DNA from: Roridomyces roridus
Taxonomy: Eukaryota; Basidiomycota; Agaricomycetes; Agaricales; Mycenaceae
DNA: 64,000 nt
Reading direction: 5' to 3'
NCBI GenBank assembly: GCA_029378245.1
Contig: JARKIF010000034.1
Location: forward strand, 248,001 to 312,000
Shown here: one piece after another, positions 10,790 to 22,295 of the stretch
Layout: the number at the start of each line of letters is the position of its first letter
Position numbering within the stretch: position 1 is the stretch's first letter
Position numbers and translations under genes: made by a program
The notes under the pieces: generated by a model
What the model was told of the DNA's origin: nothing
Database searches by the model: none
Seen by the model: the letters and a program-made list of their open reading frames with translations, nothing else

Positions 10790-10816
10790 GTGGGGTCCCC
10801 GCCGTGGGGTATAAAG
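10790..10816 (+). promoter_or_regulatory. Core promoter of the beta-glucosidase gene: TATA box with three SYGGGG sites
   Basis: GTGGGG occurs at 10790-10795 and 10804-10809, and CCCCGC (the reverse of GCGGGG) at 10797-10802. All fit SYGGGG, the site known for the fungal glucose repressor Cre1/CreA. They run directly into TATAAAG at 10810-10816. The first ATG is only about 20 nt further on, so transcription may begin close to the second in-frame ATG at 10845. Glucose repression of this gene is a reasonable inference. Confidence 0.6.
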
Positions 10817-10835
10817 GGGTAGCGGTTCATCCGAA

Positions 10836-13748
10836 ATGTGTGCAATGGTTTTCCTCTCCATCGCTCTCAATTTGCTCCTCGCCACGAGCGCCGTCCAAGC
10901 CCATGGCGACAATATCGCAAAGGCGACTGGCGGTACATGGAAGAACGGTTTTGCGAAAGCAAAGGCACTCGTCAACCAGATGACCATCGAAGAAAAGGTT
11001 CTTTTACCTTGAATACCGCCTCTCATGTCGTTAAACAAGCTATAGGTCAACGTCACCACGGGTTACACTGGCAAATGCGTCGGGTTCACGGGTGAAGTTC
11101 CTCGCCTCGGCTTGACCGCCATCTGCTTGCAAGATGGTCCAGCCGGCGTCCGTCCGGCTCGTCGTGTCTCTCAATTCCCTGCTGGTGTCACCGTAGCTTC
11201 CACCTGGAATCGCGACCTCATCGCTGCTCGTGCAACTGCCATCGGCCGCGAATTCCATGACAAAGGAGTGCGTGTTCTTTTACCAGTCAAGATTCGTTTA
11301 CTGACATTGATCAGGTCAATATTTGGTGAGATTTCTTTCGCCGTAGATTTTAACTGCCTCGTTAACCTTCAACCAGGCTCGGTAAGCAGTCGCATTTCTT
11401 AACCGTTGACCATCTCTCACGCTGATGTATCAGGACCTGTTGCCGGTGGTCCTCTCGGACGATCTCCTCTCGGTGGTCGTAATTGGGAGGGTGCGTTTCC
11501 CCGTTCTAGATGACGACTCGCATTGAATATGTCTTAGGTTTCGGCGCTGACCAGTCAGTCCTTCTCAGTATCTCCACCTTTCATCATTGACTCTGGATAG
11601 GTATCTCCACGGTGTCGCAGCATACCTCACCGTCAAGTACGCCCAAGAAGAAGGTGTTCTCACTTGCGCAAAACACTTTATTGGAAACGAGCAGGTATGT
11701 GGCACCTGGTTATTCCAAGTCCATAGCTCAGCGTCCCGATCCAGGAAACATTCAGAGATCCCTACGAGGTCGATACAGCCGCCGATCAGCTGCCCATTTC
11801 GGAAAACTTTGACGACAAGACAGCTCACGAATTGTACATGGTGAACCTACTCGTTCATCCTCCCGCTTCTCATTCTGACAATGAGATGCAGTGGCCGTTT
11901 GCTGAGGCTGTTCGGGCTGGCTCTGGCTCCGTGATGTGCAGCTACAATCGGCTCAACGGGACTCACGGCTGCGAGAGCGATGTCTCTCTCAACAAGTGGC
12001 TCAAGGAAGAACTTTTTTTCCAGGGGAGTATTATTTCGGATTGGGGTGGCACTTGGCATACCTACGAGAGCGCGATCGCAGGCCTGGATGTCTCGATGCC
12101 GGGTTCGGCGTACGATGGCCTGCTTGGAAACTTCTATGGTGATGAGTTGGTTGCACTTGTGAAGAACGGCTCGGTCTCTGAGAATCACTTGGATGATATG
12201 GTCATTCGTGTCTTGACGCCGATCTTCCAACACCAAGACCTCGACACGTACCCTCAGCCCACCTTTGACGTCCGCGACCTCACTGTTCCCACCAACAACG
12301 TTCGTCGCGACCACTACAAGATCATTCGCTCTATTGCCCAAGAGGCTGTTACCCTCGTCAAGAACAACCGCACGTCGGGCGGTGGTCTTCCCCTTCCCAA
12401 ACCCGCTTCCATGGCCTCCCTCGCCGTCATTGGGGAAGATGCGGCTGCCTCTATCTACGGCGGTACTGCTTGCGGTGACGTCGGTTGGGACTGCCCAATC
12501 AAGAACAATGGCACTCTGACCATCGGCGGCGGCAGCGGTTGGGTATATCCCTCCACGGTTTCTGATCCGTTCGCGGCGATCAGCTCCTACGTGAGCGCGG
12601 ATGGACCTGATATCAACCAGCACTTGGAGAATTGGGACCTCGAGGCGGCTGCTTTACAGGCGAGCCGATCAGAGACTGCCCTCGTGTTCATTGCCGCGTG
12701 GGCCATGGAGGGCGCAGACCGCGACAACCTTACGGCGTTCTCTCAGGGCGCGGCTCTTGTTAACGCCGTCGCTGCGGTGAACAACAACACCATCGTTGTC
12801 ATGCACGTCCCCGGCCCAATCATTGTGGAGGATTGGATTGACCACGAGAACGTATGTTGTTTCAACTGCTTCGCGATCCAATCTAATTGGGAACTAGGTC
12901 ACTGCCGTCGTTATTGCGCACCTTCCTGGCCAAGAGAGCGGCAACTCTCTCGTTCCTGTCCTCTGGGGTGAGACTTCTCCGTCCGGTAAGCTCCCTTATA
13001 CCGTTGCCAAGAATGAATCTGGTGCGTATTGTCCTTGATTATCTTCCCCGGCCGTTCGTTGATGGTTCTTCTCCAGACTATGCACCGAATACTATCGCCA
13101 CGGACGACGTTTTCTCTCCTCAAGCCAACTTTACCGAGAAGCTTCTTCTTGACTATAAGTGGTTTGACGCCAAAAATATCACTCCTCGCTGGGAGTTTGG
13201 CTTTGGCTTGAGCTACACCACGTTCACTTACGGCGACCTTGGCCTTGTCAAGTCCTACAAGGCCGACAAGACTTCCATCCAGCCGACAGCCGAGAAGTTC
13301 CGCAAGGTCACTGCTGATCCTGGCAGCAGCATGTACGATGTCTTGTACACTGTCCGTTCTCTTCCTTTTCCCCTTCTCCGCGTGATTGATCCGGCGCAGG
13401 CGAGCATCAAAGTGAAGAACACGGGCAAAGTCCGTGGTGCCGAGGTTGCCCAGCTGTACATTTCGTTCCCCGACAGCGAGGTGGACCAGCCGTTGCGTTC
13501 GCTGCGCGGTTTCGACAAGCTTGATTTGGCTCCGGGTCAGACGGGTATTGCCACGTTCGAGCTGACCCGCAAGGATTTGTCGGTGTGGGATGTGGTTAGC
13601 CAACATTGGGAGAGTGAGTTTCCGAGTCTGCTCGTTCCATTTGAGTAGGGTTGCTGATTTCTTTCAAGTTCCCGAGGGAACCTTCAAGCTTTCGGCGGGT
13701 GCTTCCAGTCGGGACATTCGCTCTGTGATAAAGCACACGTTTGCATGA
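10836..13748 (+). CDS. Secreted GH3 beta-glucosidase
   Basis: This is a glycoside hydrolase family 3 enzyme that releases glucose from cellobiose and other beta-glucosides outside the cell. Exons are 10836-10997, 11046-11267, 11315-11325, 11377-11381, 11434-11490, 11538-11553, 11601-11694, 11745-11840, 11892-12851, 12898-13021, 13077-13613 and 13669-13748, giving 787 residues. A signal peptide ([19 protein letters not shown]) follows either ATG 10836 or 10845. The substrate loop reads [10 protein letters not shown], then [19 protein letters not shown] and KHFIGNEQ. The nucleophile is Asp271 in [10 protein letters not shown]. The second domain and a C-terminal fibronectin-III-like domain ([17 protein letters not shown]) follow. 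Exons of 11, 5 and 16 nt are fixed by the conserved N-I-W-L-G-P and G-F-G-A-D-Q-Y-L-H-G residues. A further 48-nt in-frame intron is possible near 13350-13400 (donor gtccgt, acceptor gcgcag). Confidence 0.93.
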
Positions 13749-13955
13749 AAATAATGTATGAAGTTATGCTGAAAGTGTATAGTAACAATTACGACTACGT
13801 TTCTGTTTTGGGCTCTCCAATATAATCGCATCGGTACTTTAGGGCAGGAATCCAAAGTGGAAACGCCGTTGCACCGCCAGTCTGTCCGGATCAAAGGCAA
13901 ACAGGCAGCAAACCGAATCTCACATTATACCCCTACAAATCTGCTACATTCAACC

Positions 13956-14428
13956 ATGGGTATTCTCCCCCTCCTGGTGATGAACGTCGACGACCAAGGG
14001 CCTTACCCCCAGAGTATCCTCTACGACCTCGATGAACCACATCTCGCCATGTGGCGTTTCCTCATATCTGCCTGGGGAATGTCTGAACCTGACGCCCGTA
14101 ACGCGGCCGTCTACCTGGTATGCCGACTCTTAGCCTCCCTACATTGGGCTGAAGTTTCTTCCAGGTGGATCCACCCCTGCCCTGTCCAAAATGGTCTCAT
14201 TACCGAGGAAGACGTGAACAGATTTCGTTATCTGAAAGAGCAAATCTTGCATGGATCACCAGCGGCAAGCCAGATACCAATACCCGCCAATCCAGCGCTT
14301 GGTCTGAGCTCCATGACTGCATTTCGGTGGATCGATTCAACGCCGCTGAAAGACTGGAGCTCCCACTTCGACTTGGAGACCCGAGGCGTCCGCTGCGTTG
14401 TCATACCCAGGAGACGAAGCAGACCTAG
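13956..14428 (+). CDS. Hypothetical protein, about 141 residues
   Basis: ATG 13956 has a good context (caaccATGG). The model has exons 13956-14117 and 14165-14428, joined in frame across a 47-nt intron. The first exon encodes an ordered-looking sequence (LPLLVMNVDDQGPYPQS, then a W-rich helix and a SEPDARNAAVYL helix). The second exon is less convincing and ends at TAG 14428. A different frame after about 14400 (PGDEADLGDEGQKEL...) also looks coding, so the real 3' structure may use another intron. I recognise no family. Confidence 0.45.
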
Positions 14429-15128
14429 GAGACGAAGGACAAAAAGAGCTCTCAATACCGTCCGGGGCTTTAGGATGGGCCTCTTCCAAGTCCCGGGTAC
14501 TCGGAAATCGCGTTTGTCAGCGCCGAGTAGTCACTTGTTACGCATCTAGTGAATTTTACCCAGTTCTCTGCTCTGCTTTCCCCCGTGTCCACTCTCAGAG
14601 CGTTTCGGAGCCCATTTAATGTTGATTGACAGTTGGTGTTCCCTGAGGTTAGCCAAGTACTCGTCGAATTCGTCCGTCTCGATGGCCGAACGTTAGTGTC
14701 CTCAGCAGCTCAGCTTGGTCTTCCGACGTCGCTGGTGCCAGAGTCCGTGGTGCCACAGACGTGTCGTTGAGTCTTCTTTGACAGAGTCGTTGTAGTGGAG
14801 TCTTTTGGGAATGGGGGCATGGGACGGCCGTCGATCTCCGTGCATGTGGGCCTGATTTTGGTTCATGGAATTTTCGAGGATTTGTTCTGGCAGTTCCCGG
14901 GAAGTAGTAGCTCAGATTTCCATTTTCGACTGCACGTTCGACCATGTGAGGGTTTAACGTTCAACGTTCCACGTTGCCAGACGTTGACAGAGAAGAGCGA
15001 AACTACACGTGATCGCAAATCTCCGTTGTCCGAGTCCTCTTCGTCGGCGTCTTGCCCCAGTCTCGCAAACAGGACTTTCCCATAGTGAAGGCAATCGTTC
15101 ACACAGGGAAATCTTGCCTGCCCATTCG
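14429..15128. other. Intergenic region, 700 nt
   Basis: No gene can be supported here. Open frames on both strands are short and lack splice-consistent extensions or motifs. Part of it may be the 3' end of the upstream unknown gene, and the last stretch should hold the promoter of the J-domain gene. Confidence 0.6.
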
Positions 15129-16574
15129 ATGGCCATTCCGCTCCTCGGCGTTTTGGGGTGGGCCTTCGTTCCACACCACGCGACCAAGCAACTGCTCAAT
15201 GTCCTGCACTACATTTCCGTTCACTACCTTCGTTCCAAAGCGCCACTCGTCGGGACGTTGGAGTATCAGCGAAATTACCGCTATGCCTTCGCCGCTGTGG
15301 TACCAGCCATCGCTGTCCACTAGAACCGAGCCTCACACAATTCTAGGTCTTCAGCTACCTGATCTACACTCTCATTCAATCATCCAACAACATGCTACCC
15401 AACTATTATGAGATCCTGGGCGCCGTGCCCACAGCCGATGAAAACGCGCTCAAACTCGCGTTCCGTCAGTTCGCCAAACGGTACCACCCGGACAGAGTGG
15501 GCCCTCAAGGAGAAGCGCTGTTTATAACTGTTCGGGACGCGTTTGAAGCTCTGAAGAACCCGACCGTTCGCTTCGCCTATGATCGTTTTGGCCCCGACGT
15601 GCTTGGATGGCAGCAGTGCTCGACTCCGGGAGAATACCTCCGCACGGGTCTCACCCATTCGGCAGGCTACCATATTGTGGCCGGTGCTTTCCTCGTTCTT
15701 TGGACTGCCATAGGCGAAACCAGTCCGGTTGCATTCGTCAGTGTCCATTCCACGCATTCACTTCTTCAGCTAAATTGCTTCATCAGTGGCGCTATGTCCT
15801 CTATGTATCCCTTTTTGCCTGCGAACTGGCCCTCATCTTGGCCCCATCGCCCTCCACGACCGCGACATCCTTGTTAATCGGTCCCTGGTCCAGCACGACA
15901 GCGGAACCAACTCATCGCACCATTCTGCATGCCATGTTCCCGCGCCGAGTAGCGTACCAACACATCCTATTCCTACATCAGATATTCCTCTTCCTGAGCA
16001 TCGCTCTGAGCCGTGTTGCGCCGCAGTTCTTCCCTGATGCGTCCAAGGTCACGGCTGCAATGACACAACGGCTGCTTCAACTTGTTGGTGCTGCCGATCG
16101 AGAAGGTATTTCTGTCCATCAGGGCGAACAATTGATTCTAACGCTCTAATAGTATCCCAACTACTCCACACCGAGCTGCACGTTCTACAGCCCTCTGCAG
16201 AGCACGTCCCCATCGGGCGGCTGCGGCCAGTCACCCAACCGGCCGAGGATGTGATGGATGTCCTGTCCACCGAGATGGAGAAGATGATTATTGAGGGTGC
16301 CGTTCGGCAGGACGGTGGGCCTTTCAAGAGCGTCTGGGAGGCTGCCATCGAGAAGGGTCGTCGGATGCTCGCTGCATCGCTTCTCGCTAGACCAAGGACG
16401 CCGACGAAGACGTTGACGCCGTCCAAGAGCTTCATCTGGGGATCTCCTCTGATGAAAGGCTCTGCTTCTGCGAATGGGCATGTTCATGGTGGGAGGATGT
16501 CGCCCCCGCCACCACCATCTCCTAGTCTAGACCGACCTGGGTATGTGAGGGCTAGGAGCATCAGCTTGACTTGA
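15129..16574 (+). CDS. Membrane-bound J-domain (DnaJ) protein
   Basis: This is an Hsp70 co-chaperone, probably in the ER or another internal membrane. Exons are 15129-15299, 15347-15736, 15787-16105 and 16153-16574 (433 residues). The first 75 residues contain hydrophobic helices (MAIPLLGVLGWAFVP; VFSYLIYTLIQSS). The J-domain follows at about residues 76-140, beginning NYYEILGAVPTADENAL, with the HPD motif at 104-106 and the closing RFAYDRFGPD. Then come membrane-like segments (AGYHIVAGAFLVLWTA; YVLYVSLFACELALIL; ILFLHQIFLFLSIALS) and a basic, S/P-rich cytosolic tail. The third acceptor is tcatcag at 15781-15786; an earlier cag would shift the frame. J-domain placement between membrane segments recalls Sec63-like or ERdj1-like proteins, but the tail matches neither. 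Confidence 0.85.
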
Positions 16575-16843
16575 GAGGCTTCTTTCGTATCGTTGTAAAC
16601 TCAGTGCACTGTATCATCAAACATTCCATTACTACGCTCAATTAAGTTTGATTCGGCTTCTATGGGTGATGCAGATGTACAATTGGCCAGTCCCGGTAAT
16701 AATGATATGTTTAGTTCGTTTTCTCACTGGGAGAAATTACATGGGTGGTGCGGTGGGAAGGGGAAAAGGATAATAATGATAGGTAATCGTCATGAGCAAT
16801 CGGGAGTCGGTCGGGAACGTCCGTTTTTAATGCAGGCAGCAGG

Positions 16844-18079
16844 CTACACCACACTGAATCGATTATGTTTATTCGTTCCCCCCTTTTCTTTGGCGCCGTC
16901 CCACAATTGGACAAAGAACGTAGCGCGCTTGGGTTCCATGTTCAAACCTGCGGTGGGAAAGTCGATGGCTAGTGCGGCGTCGGATTCTATGGGACGCCTG
17001 GTGAATGGGCCAGGGAATAATCGGTGTTGGATGAGTGCCAGGATGGGACTGGTAACAAACGAGATTGAGTAGGCATCAGAAATGGGATGGATGCACGTAC
17101 GTCAATCCCATAGAAGCTATGATGATGATCCTAGTTGTGAGGTTAGGAGTGTATCCGTTGGTGAGAAGGTACTGGATAATATGGATGAACGGTTATCAAT
17201 GGCCAGGGAAGCTGGTACATACCGCAATGTGTGATGAATTTCGGTCAAACAGCAATCGCAGGCCCATGCTCATCCCAGATTGTTTGGCCATAATGAGATC
17301 GATACCGAGGGCGGCCAGGAAAGTTCCAATGGAGGCACATCCGAAGAGCTGGGCAGGTTTTAGTAAACAGAATTAATGGGAGAAGTATACCGCACCAGTC
17401 CATATCGTTGAAACCAAATGAGCGACAAACCGCCAATGACACCACATAGGGCTACGATCCCCCAATTCAAGGCGTACAGCTCCGTAGATGATATGATGAG
17501 CCCGGCGCGGAGCAGGACTATGCGGATACCGAATGCGAGTCCACCGGCTATACCAATGGCCGTTATTCCCCCAAGACGCGCAATCTCGAATATCCCGAGA
17601 GCAAAACCGCAGCAGAAGAACACTATGATGATGGCAGTGAGGGGACTGTGGTGATATTGAGCACTGATAGTCGAAGGAAGAAGGGAAGGTTTGACGAACA
17701 GGTCCGAAACGCCTGAACTGTCCACAGAATTGATAAAGGCAGCCCAAGTGCAAACCGAGCTTGCCAGTCCTATCCCAACACCGGTGGTCAAGCGCCAGCC
17801 ACGAATCCCAGCGAGCGCCATCGGGATTCCAATCGTAAGACAGAATATGAGCCATATCGCTGCCGGTGCGTTAAAATTCGTGCCGCTCCCGTCCGTGGCT
17901 GGTCCTTGCTCGATGGGAGAGCCAGAAGAGCCAAAGACGTAGATGGTGCCTGTCTCATTGTTCACAGTGAACGAGGAACGTGGAAGGAGTCCAGTGGGTG
18001 ATGCGACCGCGGGCGTTGAGAAAACGGTAAGGAATGTCCAAAAGAGTGTCGCTATCATCCAGGTGGCGGCAAGCGCCAT
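16844..18079 (-). CDS. Multipass membrane protein, TMEM198/TM7SF3-like (DUF4203)
   Basis: Minus-strand exons are 18079-17396, 17348-17223, 17171-17101 and 17048-16844, giving 361 residues. The chain starts with a signal peptide (MIATLFWTFLTVFSTPAVAS) and a short lumenal region. About seven hydrophobic segments follow, rich in Gly, Ala and Ile (for example IWLIFCLTIGIPMALAGIRG, GGLAFGIRIVLLRAG and LFGCASIGTFLAALGIDL). This is the pattern of the TMEM198-like fungal membrane family, whose biochemical role is unclear. The C-terminal 60 residues are soluble and basic. The second acceptor is ttatccag near 17172; the nearer ctag would break the frame. It is convergent with the J-domain gene, stops 269 nt apart. 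Confidence 0.8.
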
Positions 18080-18390
18080 AAGTTAAGAGTGCCGCGTCGA
18101 GTGCGGGTCACAGGGGAGCGAGGCCAGCAGCGCGAGAGATGGAATGGTTGAAAACCCGGCGTTGGGAATAGCCAGGTGTTGCCCCGCAACCAGAATAACG
18201 AAAAAGAGAAACAAATTGGTTGCAAGTAGGAAAACTCCAAGCCCATCGCGATCTCTTGTAGCAGAATCTGTGAGAGCCACATGGCGGTTGCTGTCTGTTG
18301 CTGTGCCAACACCTCCTTGTTCAAGGGGCACATGATCGAAGACTCGAAGACGATTCTATTGGTGCTTGATACTTAACAGGCTGATTACAA
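18080..18390. other. Intergenic region between two minus-strand genes
   Basis: 311 nt between the stop of the Zn2Cys6 gene and the start of the TMEM198-like gene. It must hold the terminator of the first and the promoter of the second. An 82-codon frame on the minus strand (18083-18331) has a hydrophobic stretch, but there is nothing else to support it. Confidence 0.6.
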
Positions 18391-21300
18391 CTACTGCCCT
18401 CCATCCAAAAACCCGTAAGGATCGTTATACAGCAGCTGAGAAATCTGGGCCATCGTCTGCTCGTCAAACTGTGGGCCCGAAAACATGCCTTCGTCCCGGA
18501 ACAACGCCCCAGAAACAAACAGGTCATTCCCACTCGCATGTCCCGCAAACGAATTCACTGGACTGGAAGACATCGAGGTTCGCACCGAGTGGGAGCCAAG
18601 GTCCGAGCCCGACGAATGCGACGAGGCGTTGCCGGGAATGGTTAGGTTGCGGGATGCATCGATCTAGACCCAGTTCAGTAAGGTGAGGATTAGTAGAGTA
18701 GACACTAACAATCAGACGCTTGACAACACGCTCAAAAGGTTCGTCGTCTGGAGCAGCGCGTTTGCGCGAAGGCTGAGACGACATTGTGGGTTCGACGGCT
18801 AGTAGACCATCCAGTAATGCGATAGCATTTCGAGAGACGGCGGAAATGTGCTCCGCTGTCCTGGTTGAATGCTCAGTCTGGAGTGGATTCATTACAATGG
18901 GACCACCCACTTGAACAAATCCAGTGCTTCCCGCAGCTGCACTCGCCGCGTCTCCAAGTCCGGCTGGCCTTCAGCCTTGGAATGACACAAATCGATAAAT
19001 AGCACGACCGCCTGCGACCATTGAGTCTCGGATGGAGCGACAAAAGGGGCATGGCTCACCGCAGCGAATCCATAAAACAGCGTAACCCACCACTTTAACA
19101 AGATCGTAGACTCGCCATCCGATTTCAAGTAATTCAAAATGGCCGTGGCTGATTTGACGCACTGGACTCGCGAATCGATCTGTCGCAAATTCGTAAGGCG
19201 CACCCCAGGCTCATAGAGAGAGGGAAACGCACATATTTCCGATCCTTGTACCCACGGAACAAATACGGCCGATGAAGCCGCAACCTGCGCGTCTCGCCCA
19301 TAATCAGCGCAAGTGTAAGCTCAAAGGTCTTGGTTCCCGCCCCGGCTCCGTTGAAGTGCGAAGGGACATCTGCCATCGTAGAAGATATCGTCCGGTCCAT
19401 GTCGATGACGAAACTGTACCCTGTCGGCGCCTGCATGTTGTCTAGGATTTGCCGGTATAATTCGACAAAGCGGAGGCGACAGAGAGAGAATGTCATTTCC
19501 TGGCATCATTGAGTGACTGAAGGAATGAAGGTCATAGAGCTGACCGTGTACACATGGGGTGGTTGTGGAGCAAAAGGCTTTCCGTCCACGAGATCGGCGT
19601 CGTTAATGTTTGCTATGAACGGTATCACTACTCGGACTTCTTCCCCGGAGGAATAATACATACCAGGTAAACCGGTGTGATTCTGACTAGGATGGATTGA
19701 ATAGGAACCGTTATGGGCTGCAGCCTGAGACCAATCATCCCAGATCTAGTGAAACAAATTAACATATCACAAGTCCTGAGGACTGTGATCACCCACCAAC
19801 AGCCACCATACCCTTCTCGCGACCTCACGCTTGACAACAGACCGCCATGCAGCGGAATATTGTCGCCCATCACCCTCGGAACCTAGTCGTGAGATACCCA
19901 AATTTTGGGCTATCTGCAACTTGGTTGAGCCAATATTTGGAATCAAATCAATGCACCAACTTTGATAGCGGTGCCGAGTAGTGCCCAGTGAGCGCTAATA
20001 CGAGGTTCGAGATCGAGCGATTTGAGTGAAAATGATGACATACTCGGATTCATCCAGGTTTTGCTGGTAAAGACCCATCAATCTGCGTTCCTCGTTCAGC
20101 ATTAACTTCAAGCGGGCTGCCGAACATACATTATGCACTGTACATGCTCCAACGAGTGGGAACCGATGAATTCATCGTAATATATACACGCCTGAAGACA
20201 TCTCAGTAACCAAAAACAATGCGAATGCCAACAACGAACCTGTGCAGCCGAATACATGTTCTTCGCGAGCTCAGACGCTGCCTCAAAACTGATTTCAAGC
20301 TGCTCGCGGATCGCGGGCTCGATCAAATGCAGGGCGAGACATAGAACCATGTAGTGCAAGGCGAGGAAGCCGACTCTGATTGCACTGATTTTGCGTGAGG
20401 CGACGTTGCGGATCAATTCTTCGCTCTGTGGATGATTAGATTTGCAGAGGGCCTCGGGCGGTTTACACCCACTTCGGCGATGAAGGATTGTTTGTGCATG
20501 ACCTAGAAACGTCAAGTTTGGACAGGGTCCAGTGTGAGCATCTCTACCTTGGAATACCAGTCTAACCGATCAAACTGGGAGTAGGTGAAGTGCAAGTCGC
20601 GAAAAAAACAGATAAACATACGTAAAATTGTATGAGAGTGCTTGTCTGTTCTTCCGGTAGCAGGCCCAGTGACGCAAGGAGTTTGCTCATCACATTCGTG
20701 GTAGGGTCGATCAGAAGCGCCAGTGGATGGCCACGCGGCACGCCTAACTGGGGAGCCTCAACTCGAGGAGAACGGGTCTCATCTGAATACGGCACGGCTT
20801 CCAGGTCTTGAGTAGCGCGTGTTTGGTTCACCCGGTGACCCATAGCAAAGTCCTGCCCAACAGTTAGCGGGACCTCAAAGAGTGATGAAGCACAAACTTC
20901 GAGCATCATGGCCACATCTTCATCCGTTGTATTCGTGCCGAATGAGGAGCGGATGGTGGATGGTGCAGGCTGGGTAGCAGCAGCAGGCGAGCGGCATGGA
21001 GTTGGTAAATGTCCCGGTTCGTCAGGAGGAAGAGGGCTGGTTAGCTTCAAGACAGCGGCCTCAAGAGTGGCCACCCGATGCAACAAATCGTCGATATTCT
21101 CCGAAACTGTTTTAGGCGGGCTTCAGATAAGCTTTTTAGTGGTGAATCCAGAACAACTCTCATCGCGCTCACATGTCCGCGATCTTGTCGACTTCTCTAC
21201 AAGATTCGTTCTCGCCGCGCAGAATGCATGGGGCACAAGGGTATGACCGATTACCTGGACCGCTGATTAAGCAGGGTGGGTGTTGCCAACTTGCTCACAC

Positions 21301-21408
21301 TTTATCTTCCGCTTTCTACCTAGAGAAACGAAATGTGAGAATGTGCGAGCCTCGAAAGGAGGGAGACTTGCATTGGAAACAGCTCTGTATTGGTCGAGAG
21401 GTCGCCAT
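18391..21408 (-). CDS. Zn2Cys6 transcription factor with fungal-specific TF domain
   Basis: This is a nuclear DNA-binding regulator of the Gal4 class; its target pathway is unknown. It starts at ATG 21408. The zinc cluster is C10-x2-C13-x6-C20-x5-C26-x2-C29-x8-C38 (SCFQC, KKRKIKC, SYPCAPC). It is assembled from exons 21408-21368, 21315-21299 (only 17 nt) and 21254-21173; the third Cys codon is itself split T|GT. Exon 21120-20622 brings the dimerisation helix (SENIDDLLHRVATLEAAV). A 27-nt exon (20574-20548) and about eight more exons encode the middle homology region (SAAWRSVVKREVARRVWWLLIWDDW; DADLVDGKPFAPQPP; GAGTKTFELTLALIMGETRR). The tail is S/N-rich and ends QLLYNDPYGFLDGGQ at TAG 18391. 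Downstream exon limits were read less strictly than the first five. Confidence 0.88.
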
Positions 21409-22295
21409 TATCGTCAGTGGTAACAGATCTCGTCGAATATAAAGCGCCTTTCCGGACCGAAAGCAACCGAGTGGACACCGTGCGATGTGGTGAAAAGTTG
21501 CTCTCATTTGAACCTTCAACGAGCACCGACAATGGCTGATTTTCATGAGTGGGAAAGAGCAAGATGTGCTTCCAATTAAACCGAAAAATCCTGGAAAGAA
21601 ACGAAGGACCTCCGAACCGTCGAAAAAATACCGGCTGACGGGCAACTGACGGGCATGGAACGCGTATTGATTACCGTGTTCTATTCAAGCTACGTCGGCA
21701 ATGGAATGGTATCGGTTCTCGCGCCCAGAGCATCTTGGAAATGGACGACCATTTGAAGATGCGATTCGGCTGGGAGAGGAAGAAGAACGGTCGAGACAAG
21801 TTAAGTAGCAAAGTGGCGGCGGCGGCCGGCCCGGTTGTTGACGCACACCAAAGGCACACTCTCCATCAAACTCAACTCGATCCTGGACCGTTCAACTTGA
21901 AGGGCCTTAATGCTACGCTCAGCACACCGCGCCCAGCATCGAAGAACTCTCACAGGCCGATTAAATCAGTCATGTGCTCCAGCTGCGGACTCCCGAGATG
22001 CGCCAACCATTCATTCGCGGCGCCTCAACTTGCCAATATGCGGACTTTGGTCGACCGTCGACCTCAGAATCAACTGTTCCTTGTTCAGTTTTGAATCGGA
22101 GAACCTCCTCAAATTCGCAAGTAGCGCCTCGCTGACAGTCCTTACGGGCATGTCGGGTTCAGGCGCCTCAATAAGCAGCTCAGTCAGCCTGGCGTGTATC
22201 CTTGGGGCCACCTATAGGAATATAAAAGCCTCCGAAACTCCTGCAGGATGGTCCACGACCCACCTAGTCACTGAAAGCCTCAGCACTAACTCACA
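21409..22295. other. Intergenic region upstream of the YciI array
   Basis: About 890 nt between the divergent starts of the Zn2Cys6 gene and the first YciI-like gene. The right part (about 21950-22230) resembles the upstream region of the second YciI gene, sharing cattcattcgc-gc-gccc, cctcagaatcaact, cctcaaat-cg-aag and the CTCAGTCAGCC block. So the promoter was duplicated along with the gene. No gene is supported in it. Confidence 0.65.
22179..22228 (+). promoter_or_regulatory. Promoter module of YciI gene 1
   Basis: CTCAGTCAGCCTGGCG starts at 22179 and is followed by a tcct-gggg block and TATAAAAG at 22221-22228, 68 nt before the ATG. The same ordered blocks recur before the other two copies. 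Confidence 0.7.

Larger units (their letters stand above)
9815..10835. other. Divergent intergenic region (F-box gene / GH3 gene)
   Basis: About 1 kb without a credible gene. It contains two abutting CACGTG E-boxes (10125-10136), a CGGAC-N4-GTCCG inverted repeat (10489-10502), and a proximal GC-rich block with a TATA box next to the GH3 start. The length is unusual for this compact window and suggests a regulated promoter. Confidence 0.75.

Noticed and set aside
11847..12623. 258-codon frame antisense to the GH3 gene
   Set aside because: It mirrors a conserved GH3 exon with strong codon bias; the peptide has no motif and no splice context.
12911..13606. 231-codon frame antisense to the GH3 C-terminal part
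   Set aside because: Same reason: a shadow of the fibronectin-like region on the other strand.
18083..18331. 82-codon minus-strand frame with a hydrophobic segment
   Set aside because: It fills the promoter of the TMEM198-like gene and has no other support.
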